A DNA stretch of 64,000 bases from Clavibacter nebraskensis NCPPB 2581 (GCF_000355695.1 NC_020891.1:1860001-1924000), one strand, 5' to 3'. Numbered from the stretch's first letter, positions 16,527-26,489 are shown. A program made the numbers and translations. The notes: generated by a model not told the origin, from the letters alone.

Positions 16527-18762
16527 CGCGGTACACGTCGTACACCGCGTCGATGCGGCGCACGGCGTTGAGCACGCGGTCCAGGTGCGTCACGTCGCCC
16601 ATCTCGAAGACGAAGCGGCTGATGGCCAGGCGGTTGGCCGACGTCGAGACGGACGCGGAGAGGATGTTGACGTGGTGTTCCGACAGCACGCGCGTCACGT
16701 CGCTGAGGAGGCCGGACCGGTCGAGCGCCTCGACCTGGATGTGCACCAGGAACAGGCTCTTCGACGACGGCGCCCACTCGACCTCGATCATGCGGTCGGG
16801 CTCCGCGCGCAGCGAGTCCACGTTGTGGCAGTTCGCCTGGTGCACGGAGACGCCCGCGCCCCGGGTCACGAACCCGATGATCTCGTCGCCCGGCACCGGG
16901 GTGCAGCACTTGGCGAGCTTCACGAGGATGTCCGGCGCTCCGCGCACGAGCACGCCGGAGTCGCTGTTCCGGGACACGCGCGAGCGCTGCGTGACGGCGA
17001 AGACTTCCTCGGCCTCCCCGCCGCTGTCGCCCTGGATGGACGAGAGCACCTTCTCGATCACCGACTGGGTGGAGACGTGGCCCTCGCCGACGGCCGCGTA
17101 GAGCGCCGCGACGTCGTCGTACTTCATGCTCTGCGCCACGTCCGAGAACGCGTCCTGGTTCATGAGCTTCTGCAGCGGCAGGTTCTGCTTGCGCATGGCG
17201 CGGGCGATGGCGTCCTTGCCCTGCTCGATCGCCTCCTCGCGCCGCTCCTTGGTGAACCACTGCTTGATCTTGTTGCGCGCGCGGGCGCTCTTCACGAACG
17301 CGAGCCAGTCCTTGCTCGGACCGCTGTCGGGGTTCTTCGACGTGAATACCTCCACCACGTCGCCCGTGGTGAGGGGGTTCTCGAGCGGCACGAGCCGGCC
17401 GTTCACCTTCGCGCCCATCGTGCGGTGGCCCACGTCCGTGTGCACCGCGTACGCGAAGTCCACGGGCGTGCCGCCGGCGGGCAGGCCGATGACCTTCCCG
17501 TGGGGCGTGAAGACGTAGACCTCCTTCGCGCCGATCTCGAAGCGCAGCGAGTCGAGGAACTCCCCGGGATCCGCCGTCTCGGACTGCCAGTCGGAGATGT
17601 GCGCGAGCCAGGCGAGGTCGGTGTCCGCCTGCGGCGACACCTCGGCGGCGCGCCCGCCGTTCATGCGCTCCTTGTACTTCCAGTGCGCCGCCACGCCGAA
17701 CTCGGCGCGCTGGTGCATCTCGTGCGTGCGGATCTGGATCTCCACCGGGCGGCCCTTCGGCCCGATCACGGTCGTGTGCAGCGACTGGTAGAGGTTGAAC
17801 TTCGGCGTGGCGATGTAGTCCTTGAAGCGCCCGGGCACCGGAGTCCAGCGGGCGTGGATCGCGCCGAGCACGGCGTAGCAGTCGCGGAGCGAGTCGACCA
17901 GCACGCGGATCCCGACGAGGTCGTAGATCTCGTCGAACTCGCGACCGCGCACGACCATCTTCTGGTAGATTGAGTAGTACTGCTTCGGTCGCCCGGCCAC
18001 CTTGCCGCGGATCTTGGCGGCGCGCAGGTCGTCGTTGACGCTGTCGATCACCTGCTGCACGAACTCCTCGCGCTGCGGGGTGCGCTGCTTCACGAGGTTC
18101 TCGATCTCGATGTATATCTTCGGGTAGAGCACCGCGAACGAGAGGTCCTCGAGCTCCCACTTGATGGTCGAGATGCCGAGGCGGTGCGCGAGCGGCGCGT
18201 AGATCTCGAGGGTCTCCTTGGCCTTCCGCTCGGCGGACGCCGACTCGACGAAACCCCACGTACGCGCGTTGTGCAGGCGGTCGGCGAGCTTGACGACGAG
18301 CACGCGGATGTCCTTCGACATCGCGACGACCATCTTGCGCACCGTCTCGGCCTGGGCGCTGTCGCCGTACTTGAGCTTGTCGAGCTTGGTGACGCCGTCG
18401 ACGAGCATGGCGATCTCGTCGCCGAAGTCGTGGCGCAGCATGTCGAGCGTGTACTCGGTGTCCTCGACCGTGTCGTGGAGGAGGGCTGCGGCGAGGGTCT
18501 TCGGACCGATCCCGAGGTCGGCGAGGATCTGCGCCACCGCGACCGGGTGGGTGATGTACGGCTCGCCGCTCTTGCGCTTCTGGCCCTCGTGCGCCCGCTC
18601 GGCGACGGCGTATGCCCGCTCGATGAGGCTCATGTCGGCCTTCGGGTGGTGCAGGCGCGCGGTGCGGATGAGCTGCTCGACGGCGCCGGCGGGCTGCGCC
18701 CGGGAGAAGAGGCGGGGCACCAGGCGCCGGAGGGAAGCCGTGCTCGAGGTCGTCTCCGTCAT
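16513..18762 (-). CDS. rel: Bifunctional (p)ppGpp synthetase/hydrolase
   Basis: 749 residues, full-length Rel. The N-terminal HD hydrolase domain contains ALLHDTVEDTEYTLDMLRHD. The synthetase domain contains GRFKDYIATPKFNLYQSLHT and then VEIQIRTHEMHQRAEFGVAAHWKYKE. A TGS domain (EVYVFTPHGKVIGLPAGGTP), a conserved Cys/His zinc-finger region (LAKCCTPVPGDEIIG, NCHNV) and a C-terminal ACT/RRM domain (VHIQVEALDRSGLLSDVTRV) follow. HD motif residues appear intact, so both synthesis and hydrolysis are expected. The ATG has GGGAGG seven bases upstream. The 3' end overlaps the convergent AbiEi-like gene. Confidence 0.97.
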   Translation of the reverse strand: MTETTSSTASLRRLVPRLFSRAQPAGAVEQLIRTARLHHPKADMSLIERAYAVAERAHEGQKRKSGEPYITHPVAVAQILADLGIGPKTLAAALLHDTVEDTEYTLDMLRHDFGDEIAMLVDGVTKLDKLKYGDSAQAETVRKMVVAMSKDIRVLVVKLADRLHNARTWGFVESASAERKAKETLEIYAPLAHRLGISTIKWELEDLSFAVLYPKIYIEIENLVKQRTPQREEFVQQVIDSVNDDLRAAKIRGKVAGRPKQYYSIYQKMVVRGREFDEIYDLVGIRVLVDSLRDCYAVLGAIHARWTPVPGRFKDYIATPKFNLYQSLHTTVIGPKGRPVEIQIRTHEMHQRAEFGVAAHWKYKERMNGGRAAEVSPQADTDLAWLAHISDWQSETADPGEFLDSLRFEIGAKEVYVFTPHGKVIGLPAGGTPVDFAYAVHTDVGHRTMGAKVNGRLVPLENPLTTGDVVEVFTSKNPDSGPSKDWLAFVKSARARNKIKQWFTKERREEAIEQGKDAIARAMRKQNLPLQKLMNQDAFSDVAQSMKYDDVAALYAAVGEGHVSTQSVIEKVLSSIQGDSGGEAEEVFAVTQRSRVSRNSDSGVLVRGAPDILVKLAKCCTPVPGDEIIGFVTRGAGVSVHQANCHNVDSLRAEPDRMIEVEWAPSSKSLFLVHIQVEALDRSGLLSDVTRVLSEHHVNILSASVSTSANRLAISRFVFEMGDVTHLDRVLNAVRRIDAVYDVYRVNGG

Positions 18763-18795
18763 CGTTCAGCCTCCCAGGCGTGTGCTGGAGACCAA

Positions 18796-18801
18796 ATTAT
18801 C
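18796..18801 (-). promoter_or_regulatory. Candidate -10 box of rel
   Basis: GATAAT on the minus strand within an AT-rich patch (plus CAAATTATCACC), unusual in this GC background. It predicts a start near 18789 and a leader of about 27 bases holding the GGGAGG site. The -35 is weak. Confidence 0.5.
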
Positions 18802-18865
18802 ACCGGCCCCGAGAGCTCCCGACCACGGGCGGCCGTCGCGACGAGCGGGACGCGACGGACGGGGC

Positions 18866-19225
18866 TCAGGCGATGCGGCCGGGCTGCCCGTCGTCCGTGA
18901 CGACGTCGCCGCCCATCTCGGACCAGGCGTGCATGCCGCCCGTGATGTTGGAGGCCGCGAATCCGCCGCGCAGCAGCGCCTGCGTCGCGATGGCGGACCG
19001 GTGGCCGGAGCGGCAGACGACGGCGATGTGCTGGTCGGCGGGGATCTCGGCGACGCGGGCCTCGAGCTCGCCCATCGGGAGGTGGTGGGCCACGGCCGAG
19101 TGTCCGGCATCCCACTCGTCCTGCTCGCGCACGTCGAGCAGCCACGACTCCCCGGTGGCGGTGCGGGCCTTGGCCGTCGCCGCGTCGAGGTCCTCGGGCA
19201 CGCCGGCGCCCTGCGAGCTCGTCAC
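18866..19225 (-). CDS. Rhodanese-like domain protein
   Basis: 119 residues, a single rhodanese domain. The active loop is VVCRSGHRSAIAT, with the catalytic cysteine in CRSGHRS, a six-residue loop typical of sulfurtransferases. LLDVREQDEWDAGHS and GMHAWSEMGGDV are the other family marks. It probably moves sulfur between small thiols or proteins in the cytoplasm, but the donor is unknown. The GTG start overlaps the secF stop by four bases (GTGA), so it is the last gene of the yajC-secD-secF unit. Confidence 0.88.
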   Translation of the reverse strand: MTSSQGAGVPEDLDAATAKARTATGESWLLDVREQDEWDAGHSAVAHHLPMGELEARVAEIPADQHIAVVCRSGHRSAIATQALLRGGFAASNITGGMHAWSEMGGDVVTDDGQPGRIA

Positions 19226-20232
19226 GACTCCACCGTCACGGCGGCGCGCTCGGCCTGGGCGCGGCTCGCGGCCGAGGCGGCGAGGGCATCGCCCCGCTTC
19301 ACCTTGGGCTCGCTCTCGCGGAGGTGCGCATACAGCGGGGCCGCGATGAAGATCGTCGAGTAGGTGCCGACGATGATGCCGATGAACAGCGACAGCGCGA
19401 TGTCCCGCAGCGTCCCGGCGCCGAGGACGACGGCGCCGATGAAGAGGATCGAGCCGACCGGGAGGATGGCGACGATCGAGGTGTTGATCGAGCGGACCAG
19501 GGTCTGGTTCACCGCGAGGTTCACCGACTGCCCGAAGGTGCGCCTCGACTCCTGCCCGTCCTCCGCGGTGTTCTCGCGGATCTTGTCGAACACCACGACG
19601 GTGTCGTAGAGGGAGTACCCGAGGATCGTGAGGAACCCGATGACGGCTGCCGGCGTGACCTCGAAGCCCGTGATCCCGTAGATGCCCGCGGTGAGGACGA
19701 GGTCGTGCAGGAGGGCGACGATCGCGGCCACGGACATCTTCCACGTGCGGAAGTAGACCGACATGACGACCGCGGCCAGCGCGAGGAAGACCACGAGGCC
19801 CCAGAGCGCCTGGCGCGTGATGTCCTGACCCCACGACGGCCCGATGAAGGACTCGGTGACGCTGGACGTCTCGACGCCGTACGCCGTCGCGAGCGCCTGG
19901 CGGACCGCGTTGCTGTCCGCGGGCTGGAGCTGGTCGGTCTGGACGCGGACGGCGTCCGACCCGACGGACGAGACGCGCGCCGGAACGGGCGTCACGGTCG
20001 CGACCGCCTCGCTCGCGATGTCCTGCGACTGCGACTGCACGCCGCTCACCGTGTACTCGGATCCGCCCGTGAACTCGATCCCGAACGTGAAGCCGCCGCG
20101 CAGCAGCGGACCGAGGATGGAGACGAGGATGCAGATCGCCGCGATCGAGTACCAGAGGCGGCGGCGGCCGACGATGTCGAACGAGCGCTTGCCCGTGTAG
20201 AGGTCGTTGCCGAACTCGGAGAAGCCAGCCAT
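19222..20232 (-). CDS. secF: Protein translocase subunit SecF
   Basis: 336 residues with six membrane helices. The first helix (LWYSIAAICILVSILGPLL) precedes the periplasmic-type domain with GIEFTGGSEYTV. The transport core includes VMSVYFRTWKMSVAAIVALLH and ILGYSLYDTVVVFDKIREN, the conserved proton-relay region. SecF pairs with SecD to pull secreted proteins across the membrane using proton motive force. The ATG overlaps the secD stop by one base. The C-terminal 40 residues are an Ala-rich cytoplasmic tail. Confidence 0.96.
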   Translation of the reverse strand: MAGFSEFGNDLYTGKRSFDIVGRRRLWYSIAAICILVSILGPLLRGGFTFGIEFTGGSEYTVSGVQSQSQDIASEAVATVTPVPARVSSVGSDAVRVQTDQLQPADSNAVRQALATAYGVETSSVTESFIGPSWGQDITRQALWGLVVFLALAAVVMSVYFRTWKMSVAAIVALLHDLVLTAGIYGITGFEVTPAAVIGFLTILGYSLYDTVVVFDKIRENTAEDGQESRRTFGQSVNLAVNQTLVRSINTSIVAILPVGSILFIGAVVLGAGTLRDIALSLFIGIIVGTYSTIFIAAPLYAHLRESEPKVKRGDALAASAASRAQAERAAVTVES

Positions 20233-22040
20233 CAGTCGTCCCTGCTCGTGTCGTCGGCCCGCGGTGCGTCGATCGTCGCGGTCTTCGTGGATCCGGGCGC
20301 CTGGCCCTGGGCGGCCTTGCGCTCGGCGATGGTCTGCCGGCGCGCCGCCTCCTTGGCCGCGGCGGCGTTGCGCCCCGCGGTGGCGGTGGGGGTGCGGAAG
20401 GTCGCGCGGCCGCGGTACACGGCACCGAGCGCGCGCGGGTCGAGCCCGCTCATGCGGTGGCCCTCGGCGAAGAAGGGCCGGTTCGCGAGCAGCTGGAGGA
20501 TCGGGTGCGTGAACAGCGACACGACGATGAGGTCGATGATCGTCGTGAGCCCGAGCGTGAGCGCGAAGCCCTTGACATTGCCCACCGCGAGGATGAAGAG
20601 CACCGCGGCCGCCAGGAAGTTGACCGTGTCGGACGCGATGATCGTGCGGAGTGCGCGCTTCCAGCCCTGCTCGACCGAGGAGACGAGACCGCGGCCGTCG
20701 CGCAGCTCGTCCTTGATGCGTTCGAAGTACACGATGAACGAGTCGGCCGTGATGCCGATGGCCACGATGAGCCCCGCCACCCCGGCGAGCGACAGCCGGT
20801 ACCCCTCCCGCCAGCTGAGCAGCGTGATGAGGAGGTAGGTGATGACGGCGGCGATCACGAGCGACGCGATGGTCACCGTGCCGAGCACCCGGTACTGCAC
20901 GAGCGAGTAGAGCACCACGAGCACGAGGCCGATGAGCCCGGCGATCAGGCCGCTGGTGAGCTGCGAGGACCCGAGGGTCGCCGAGATGACGTCCGAGCTC
21001 TGCAGCGTGAAGCTGAGCGGCAGCGCGCCGAACTTGAGCTGATCGGCCAGCGCCTTCGCGCTCTCCTGCGTGAAGTTGCCGGTGATGGAGGGCTTGCCGT
21101 TCGTGACGACGCCCTGCGTGACGGGCGCGGAGATGACCTCGTTGTCGAGGACGAACGCGAACTGGTTGCGCGGCGACTCGAGCGTGATGAGGCGGGTCGA
21201 CATGTCGCCGAACTGCTTCGTGCCGTCGCCGTCGAAGACGAGGTTGACGGACCAGGTGCCGGTGCTGACGCCCTGGCTCGACTGCTGGAGGCCGCTCGTG
21301 GCGTCGGAGATGGTGCTGCCGTCGACCTCGACCGGGCCGAGCACGTACTTCGCGGAGCCGTCGTCGGAGCAGGCGATGATCGCGCGGTCGGCGGGGGCCG
21401 CCTGGCCGTCGCTCTCGGGGGCGGTCGCGCAGTCGTAGGCGGCGAACTCGGCCTGGAGCCGCGGGGTGACCCAGGACACGTCGCTCGGGCCCGTGGGCTC
21501 CGCGGTCGGCTCGTCGGAGAGGGTGGAGGGATCCGGGGTGGCCTCGGCCGCGGGCGTCTCCGCCGCGGGGGTGGAACCGTCGGCGGGCGCCGATCCGTCG
21601 GTGGGCGTGGGCGTGGGCGTCGCGGCGGACGACGCCGTGCCGGCCGCGGCGATGAGGACGGGGCGCAGCTCGAGCTTCGCCGACGACTGCAGGCGCTGCA
21701 TGGTGGCCGCATCGGGCTCGCCGGGCAGGCTCACGACGATGTTGCTGCCGCCCTGCGTGGTGATCTCCGCCTCGGAGACGCCGCTCGCGTCGACGCGCTG
21801 GCGGATGATCGACACCGCCTGGGCGAGCTGCTCGCTCGTGGGCCCGGAGGACGCGCCGTCGAGCTGCGGCGCGAGGATGATCTGCGTGCCGCCCTCGAGG
21901 TCGAGCGCGAGCTTCGGGCTCCAGGACCCGTTGCTGAACGCCACGCTGGCGGCGTTGCCGCCGGCGAGGAGGCCGATGATGACCAGCAGCCAGATGAGCT
22001 TGCGCCTGGCCTTGCGTACCGGTGTGGGCGACTTGGCCAC
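20232..22040 (-). CDS. secD: Protein translocase subunit SecD
   Basis: 602 residues. Start chosen at GTG (VAKSPTPVRKARRKLIWLL) because the longer frame adds unrelated residues. One N-terminal helix is followed by LALDLEGGTQIIL and the large extracytoplasmic domain (IRQRVDASGVSEAEITTQGG). Near residues 140-190 a low-complexity Ala/Pro/Thr/Asp linker of about 55 residues is inserted. The five C-terminal helices carry GITADSFIVYFERIKDEL, the family proton-relay motif. The C-terminal 70 residues are a basic cytoplasmic tail. It works with SecF and YajC. Confidence 0.95.
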   Translation of the reverse strand: MAKSPTPVRKARRKLIWLLVIIGLLAGGNAASVAFSNGSWSPKLALDLEGGTQIILAPQLDGASSGPTSEQLAQAVSIIRQRVDASGVSEAEITTQGGSNIVVSLPGEPDAATMQRLQSSAKLELRPVLIAAAGTASSAATPTPTPTDGSAPADGSTPAAETPAAEATPDPSTLSDEPTAEPTGPSDVSWVTPRLQAEFAAYDCATAPESDGQAAPADRAIIACSDDGSAKYVLGPVEVDGSTISDATSGLQQSSQGVSTGTWSVNLVFDGDGTKQFGDMSTRLITLESPRNQFAFVLDNEVISAPVTQGVVTNGKPSITGNFTQESAKALADQLKFGALPLSFTLQSSDVISATLGSSQLTSGLIAGLIGLVLVVLYSLVQYRVLGTVTIASLVIAAVITYLLITLLSWREGYRLSLAGVAGLIVAIGITADSFIVYFERIKDELRDGRGLVSSVEQGWKRALRTIIASDTVNFLAAAVLFILAVGNVKGFALTLGLTTIIDLIVVSLFTHPILQLLANRPFFAEGHRMSGLDPRALGAVYRGRATFRTPTATAGRNAAAAKEAARRQTIAERKAAQGQAPGSTKTATIDAPRADDTSRDD

Positions 22041-22170
22041 CTGGACACTCGACTTTCTTCGCGGTGGGCCGGCGGGATCCGCGCGGCGCACCGGATGGAG
22101 GGGGGTGAACGGGTCCGGGCGGCGAGCCGCCCGGGAGGGGCGGGCGACCGGTGGTCGTCCGCCCGGAGGA

Positions 22171-22554
22171 TCAGGAGCGCGCGGTGGGGGCGTCGCCGTC
22201 GTCGAGGCGGCGCGACGCGTCGCTCGTGCCGGTCTCGTCGACCACGTCCGCGACGGGCGCGTCGTCCACGAGCACGGAGGCGTCCTCGGCGACGGTGGGC
22301 TCGACCACGCGGGCGATGGTCTGGCGGTGCAGCTTCAGCACCGTGCCGGGCGAGACCTCGAGGTACGCGAAGTTGTTCTCCTCGTCGAAGGAGACGAGCG
22401 TGCCGTAGATGCCGGACGCGGTCATGACCTCGGCACCGGGGACCATCTGCGTCTGCAGCTCGGCGAGATCCCTCTGGCGCTTCCGGCTGTTGCGGAACAT
22501 GAAGAAGATGAGCAGCGCCAGGACGGCGAACATGATCAAGGTGAACGGGTCCAT
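22171..22554 (-). CDS. yajC: Preprotein translocase subunit YajC
   Basis: 127 residues. The start is MDPFTLIMFAVLALLIFFMF, a single N-terminal membrane anchor, then RNSRKRQRDLAELQ and the cytoplasmic YajC domain (MVPGAEVMTASGIYGTLVSF, EVSPGTVLKLHRQTIARVV). The C-terminal 30 residues are acidic and variable. YajC is an accessory of the SecDF complex and is first in the yajC-secD-secF-rhodanese unit. The 130-base gap to secD shows no clear promoter. Transcription likely starts at the -10 box overlapping the ruvB stop. Confidence 0.92.
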   Translation of the reverse strand: MDPFTLIMFAVLALLIFFMFRNSRKRQRDLAELQTQMVPGAEVMTASGIYGTLVSFDEENNFAYLEVSPGTVLKLHRQTIARVVEPTVAEDASVLVDDAPVADVVDETGTSDASRRLDDGDAPTARS

Positions 22555-22629
22555 GCGGGACGGGCCTTTCAGGTGCTGGGAGGTGACGGACACGACGAAC
22601 CGGCGACGTTCCGCGGGAGGCCAGCTTGA

Positions 22630-22635
22630 ATCATA
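22630..22635 (-). promoter_or_regulatory. Candidate -10 box of yajC-secDF, overlapping the ruvB stop
   Basis: TATGAT on the minus strand contains the ruvB TGA. The last ruvB codons are GAT GAA CTA, rare choices here, consistent with selection for the promoter. The predicted leader is about 70 bases. No -35 match at 17 bases. Confidence 0.4.
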
Positions 22636-23710
22636 GTTCATCGCCGAAGAGGGCCCCGGCGGCATCCCACGGACCCGACGCGCGGGCGGGAGCGCCCGGC
22701 GATGCGGGCGCCTGGAGGCCGAAGTGCTCCCACGCCGCTGGCGTCGCGACGCGACCGCGCGGCGTGCGCGTCACCAGCCCGATGCGGACGAGGAACGGCT
22801 CGACGACCGACTCGATCGTCTCCGCTTCCTCCCCCACGGACACGGCGAGGGTGTTGAGCCCCACCGGTCCGCCGCCGAAGCGCGTGAGGATGCCGCGCAT
22901 CACGGCGCGGTCGAGGCGGTCGAGGCCGAGCGGGTCCACGTCGTAGAGGTCGAGCGCGGCGCGCACGGACGCGAGGCCCGCCTCCGTGCCGTGCACGAGG
23001 GCGTAGTCGCGGACCCGGCGCAACAGGCGGTTCGCGATGCGCGGCGTGCCCCGGCAGCGTCCCGCGATCTCGGCGACCGCCTCGTGCTCGATATCCAGGT
23101 GGAGCATGCGGGCGGCCCGCCCGATCACCTGCTCGAGCTCGTGCGTCTCGTAGAACTCGAGGTGCGCGGTGAAGCCGAAGCGGTCGCGGAGCGGGCTCGG
23201 CAGCATGCCCGAGCGCGTCGTGGCGCCCACCAGGGTGAACGGCGACAGTTCCAAGGGGATGGAGGTCGCGCCCGCGCCCTTGCCCACCATGATGTCGATG
23301 CGGAAGTCCTCCATCGCGAGGTACAGCATCTCCTCGGCGGAGCGCGCCATGCGGTGGATCTCGTCGACGAAGAGGATCTCGCCCGGCACCAGCGCCGACA
23401 GCACGGCCGCGAGGTCGCCCGCGTGCTGGATGGCCGGACCGCTCGTGAGACGCAGGGGCCGACGGCTCTCCTCCGCCACGATCATGGCGAGCGTCGTCTT
23501 GCCGAGCCCGGGCGGGCCCGCGAGCAGGATGTGGTCGGGCGAGCGGTTCTGCATGGCGGCGGCGGTCAGCAGCAGCTCCAGCTGGCCGCGCACCTTGACC
23601 TGGCCGACGAACTCGGAGAGCGACCGCGGGCGGAGCGCGCCCTCGAACGCGAGCTCCGCGTCGGACTCCGGGACGGGACTGGACGCGTCGCCGTGCTCGA
23701 TGCCGCTCAC
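22631..23710 (-). CDS. ruvB: Holliday junction branch-migration helicase RuvB
   Basis: 359 residues. Walker A is [19 protein letters not shown], Walker [17 protein letters not shown], sensor 1 [19 protein letters not shown]. The C-terminal winged-helix domain contains [16 protein letters not shown] and [18 protein letters not shown]. With RuvA it forms the ATP-driven motor that moves Holliday junctions. The GTG start overlaps the ruvA stop (GTGA coupling). The C-terminus has an extra Ala/Pro-rich tail of about 35 residues. Confidence 0.97.
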   Translation of the reverse strand: MSGIEHGDASSPVPESDAELAFEGALRPRSLSEFVGQVKVRGQLELLLTAAAMQNRSPDHILLAGPPGLGKTTLAMIVAEESRRPLRLTSGPAIQHAGDLAAVLSALVPGEILFVDEIHRMARSAEEMLYLAMEDFRIDIMVGKGAGATSIPLELSPFTLVGATTRSGMLPSPLRDRFGFTAHLEFYETHELEQVIGRAARMLHLDIEHEAVAEIAGRCRGTPRIANRLLRRVRDYALVHGTEAGLASVRAALDLYDVDPLGLDRLDRAVMRGILTRFGGGPVGLNTLAVSVGEEAETIESVVEPFLVRIGLVTRTPRGRVATPAAWEHFGLQAPASPGAPARASGPWDAAGALFGDEL

Positions 23711-24351
23711 CGGTCGGCCGCCTGGCCGGCGGCGGACGCGCCCGCGGGCTGCTGCGGCCCGAGCATCCCCAAGGCCACGCGCAGGAGGCGGGGCATGTCG
23801 GCCGGGAGGCCCTGCTCGGCCGCGGCGGCCACGGCGTCGTCGACCGCGGTGCGGGCCACGCGCTCGGACCAGCCGAGGCCGACGAGGGCCGTGACGACGT
23901 CCGCCGTGACCGTCGACGCGCCGGACGCCGTCGGGCGGGCCCGCGGCTGCGTGACGAACAGCTTCCCCGCGAGCTGCAGGACGATGAGCTTGGCGGTCTT
24001 CGGGCCGATGCCGGAGACGCGGCGGAACGCGGCGTCGTCCTCGGCCGCGACGGCCTGGGCCATGGCCTCGGGATCCAGGTGCTCGAGCACCGCGAGGGCC
24101 GACTTCGGGCCGACGCCCGTGACGCCGCAGAGCAGCTCGAAGGCGCGCAGCTCGTCGGGCCCGGGGAAGCCGAAAAGGGTGAGCGAGTCCTCGCGGACGA
24201 CCAGCGAGGTGAGCACGGTGGCCTCGGATCCGTGCCGCAGCTCGAGCGCGTGCCGCGGCGTCACGGAGACGCCGTAGCCCACCCCGTGCACCTCCAGCAG
24301 GAGGGTCTGACCGGAGACGGACAGCACGGTGCCGCGGAGGGAGGAGATCAC
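23707..24351 (-). CDS. ruvA: Holliday junction DNA-binding protein RuvA
   Basis: 214 residues. The N-terminal OB domain is [20 protein letters not shown]. Two helix-hairpin-helix elements follow: [20 protein letters not shown] and [18 protein letters not shown] flexible linker leads to a C-terminal domain that contacts RuvB ([21 protein letters not shown]). The GTG start is 17 bases after the ruvC stop. A TAGGGT box ends six bases before it and AGGAG is too close to serve as a normal ribosome-binding site, so an extra leaderless transcript is possible. Confidence 0.95.
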   Translation of the reverse strand: MISSLRGTVLSVSGQTLLLEVHGVGYGVSVTPRHALELRHGSEATVLTSLVVREDSLTLFGFPGPDELRAFELLCGVTGVGPKSALAVLEHLDPEAMAQAVAAEDDAAFRRVSGIGPKTAKLIVLQLAGKLFVTQPRARPTASGASTVTADVVTALVGLGWSERVARTAVDDAVAAAAEQGLPADMPRLLRVALGMLGPQQPAGASAAGQAADR

Positions 24352-24357
24352 TCCTCA

Positions 24358-24363
24358 ACCCTA
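24358..24363 (-). promoter_or_regulatory. Possible -10 box of ruvA (leaderless)
   Basis: TAGGGT on the minus strand ends six bases before the ruvA GTG. It lies in the short ruvC-ruvA gap, so ruvAB could be transcribed apart from ruvC. Confidence 0.3.
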
Positions 24364-24367
24364 CGAG

Positions 24368-25012
24368 CTAGCGCCGACCCCGCTGCGCGCGCTCGGCCGC
24401 GAGCCACGCGGCCTGCGCCGCGGTCGGTCCCGCACCCGCCGCCGCGTCCGCGACGGAGGAGCGCGCGGCCGGCGCCGGCGTCCCCGCGATGCCGGCGCGG
24501 GACATGCCCGCGCGCCAGCCGGCGCAGATCGCGAGGGCGAGCGCGTCGGACGCGTCGGCGGGCGTCGGCAGCTCGTCGAGGCCGAGGATCCGCGCGACCA
24601 TCGTCGCCACCTGCTTCTTGTCGGCCTGGCCGTACCCGGTCACGGCGGCCTTGACCTCGCTCGGCGTGTGCAGGGCGACGTCGAGGCCCCGGCGCGCCGC
24701 GCCCACGAGGGCGACGCCCGTGATCTGCGCCACGCCCATCACGGTCGAGAGGTTGTCCTGCGCGAATACGCGCTCGATGGCGACGACGCACGGCCGGTGC
24801 CGGTCCACGAGCTCCTCGATGCCGTCGCCGACCGCGAGCAGCCGGTGGTGCAGCTCCGCCGTCGGGCTGGTGCGGACGACCTGCACGTCGACGAGCCGGG
24901 CCGACCGGTCCGGGTAGACGTCCACGACCCCGACGCCGCAGCGCGTCAGGCCGGGGTCGATCCCGAGGATCCGCACGGACGGGCCGCTGCCCGACGCGCC
25001 GCTCCCCCGCAC
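24368..25012 (-). CDS. ruvC: Holliday junction resolvase RuvC
   Basis: Up to 214 residues. The four acidic catalytic sites are visible in [28 protein letters not shown], and [13 protein letters not shown] (two). The loop [14 protein letters not shown] follows the family. It cuts Holliday junctions symmetrically, after RuvAB migration. The C-terminal ~40 residues are a low-complexity Ala/Arg/Gly tail. Two GTG starts fit: 25012, used here, or 24976, which gives the canonical start [11 protein letters not shown] cannot choose firmly because neither has a clear Shine-Dalgarno. yebC ends 15 bases upstream. Confidence 0.93.
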   Translation of the reverse strand: MRGSGASGSGPSVRILGIDPGLTRCGVGVVDVYPDRSARLVDVQVVRTSPTAELHHRLLAVGDGIEELVDRHRPCVVAIERVFAQDNLSTVMGVAQITGVALVGAARRGLDVALHTPSEVKAAVTGYGQADKKQVATMVARILGLDELPTPADASDALALAICAGWRAGMSRAGIAGTPAPAARSSVADAAAGAGPTAAQAAWLAAERAQRGRR

Positions 25013-25027
25013 CCCGGCGATGAGGGC

Positions 25028-25792
25028 CTACTCCTCGTCGTCGTCCAGCGCGGCCTGCACGTCGGCGGGCACATCGCTGTTGACGTAGATGTTCTGGACG
25101 TCGTCCAGGTCCTCCATCGCGTCGACGAGCTTGTTCACCTTGCGCGCGGTCTCGAGGTCGACCTCGACCTTGACCTGCGGCACGAACTCGACGTCGGCGG
25201 AGTCGTAGTCGATCCCCGCCTCCTGCAGCGCCTGCCGGACGGCGACCATGTCGGACGGCTCGCAGCGGATCTCGAACACCTCGCCGTGGTCGGTCACGTC
25301 CTCTGCGCCCGCGTCGAGGACGGCCGCCAGGACATCGTCCTCGGTCGGCGCCTCGGCGTGCGGCACGGCGAGGACGCCCTTGCGATGGAAGTTGTAGGCG
25401 ACGCTGCCCGGGTCGGCCATGGTGCCGCCGTTGCGGCTCATGGCCGTGCGGACCTCGGCGGCCGCGCGGTTCTTGTTGTCGGTGAGGCACTCGACGAGCA
25501 TTGCGACGCCGTTGGCCGCGTAGCCCTCGTACATGATCGTCTGGTAGTCGACGACCTCGCCGAGCAGGCCGGCGCCGCGCTTGACCGCGCGGTCGATGTT
25601 GTCGTTCGGGACGCTGGTCTTCTTGGCCTTCTGCACCGCGTCGACGAGGGTCGGGTTGCCGGACATGTCGGCGCCGCCCATCTTGGCCGCGACCTCGATG
25701 TTCTTGATCAGCTTCGCGAACGACTTGGCGCGCCGCGAGTCGATGATCGCCTTCTTGTGCTTCGTGGTCGCCCACTTGGAATGTCCGGACAC
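25028..25792 (-). CDS. yebC: YebC/PmpR-family protein (transcription regulator or translation factor)
   Basis: 254 residues. The conserved opening [21 protein letters not shown] is followed by [20 protein letters not shown] and the GPGGVA-like region ([20 protein letters not shown]). In other bacteria members act as transcription regulators or help ribosomes through proline-rich stretches. GTG start with GGAG eight bases upstream. It precedes ruvC in the same orientation, the yebC-ruvCAB order widespread in bacteria. A TTGACA upstream lacks a matching -10. Confidence 0.95.
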   Translation of the reverse strand: MSGHSKWATTKHKKAIIDSRRAKSFAKLIKNIEVAAKMGGADMSGNPTLVDAVQKAKKTSVPNDNIDRAVKRGAGLLGEVVDYQTIMYEGYAANGVAMLVECLTDNKNRAAAEVRTAMSRNGGTMADPGSVAYNFHRKGVLAVPHAEAPTEDDVLAAVLDAGAEDVTDHGEVFEIRCEPSDMVAVRQALQEAGIDYDSADVEFVPQVKVEVDLETARKVNKLVDAMEDLDDVQNIYVNSDVPADVQAALDDDEE

Positions 25793-25870
25793 GGGTGGTT
25801 CTCCTTACGCGGCGTCTGCTCGCTGTCAATGATGGACCATCGGCGCACCCCGTCGGGGGACGCGGGGGGG

Positions 25871-26489
25871 TCAGAGGGTGCGGCCCGCGTCCTCGACCAT
25901 GTCGAGGAAGAGGCGGTGGAACCGGAGGTCGCCCGTGACCTCCGGGTGGAACGACGTGCCGAGGAGCGCGCCCTGCCGCACGGCGACGACGCGGCCGTCG
26001 TCGAGCGACGCGAGCGCCGACGCGGCAGGGCCGACCGAGGCGACCACGGGCGCGCGGATGAACACGGCGTGCACGGGAGGGTCCCCCAGCGCCGGCACGT
26101 CGAGGTCGACCTCGAACGACGCGGTCTGGGATCCGAACGCGTTCCGCCGCACGGACACGTCGAGCCCGCCGATGCTCCGCTGGTCGTGGATCGCGTCGAC
26201 GATCTCGTTGGCCAGCATGATGAGGCCCGCGCACGTCCCGTAGACGGGGAGGCCGTCGTCGATCGCCGCGCGCAGCGGCGCCGCGATCCCGAACTGCCGC
26301 GACAGCTTGTCCATGACGGTGGACTCGCCGCCGGGGATCACGAGCCCGGAGATCCCGGGGAGGTCCTTCGGCTGGCGCACGAGACGGGTCCGGGCGCCGA
26401 ACCCCTCGAGCACGCGCACGTGCTCGCGGACGTCCCCCTGCAACGCGAGGACGCCGACGAGCGGACCGCCGCCGGGCGTGCCTGCGCTG

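Noticed and set aside
25793-25870. A perfect TTGACA upstream of yebC
   Set aside because: At 17 bases downstream the sequence is AAGGAG, the ribosome-binding site, with no -10 element. I do not call a promoter.
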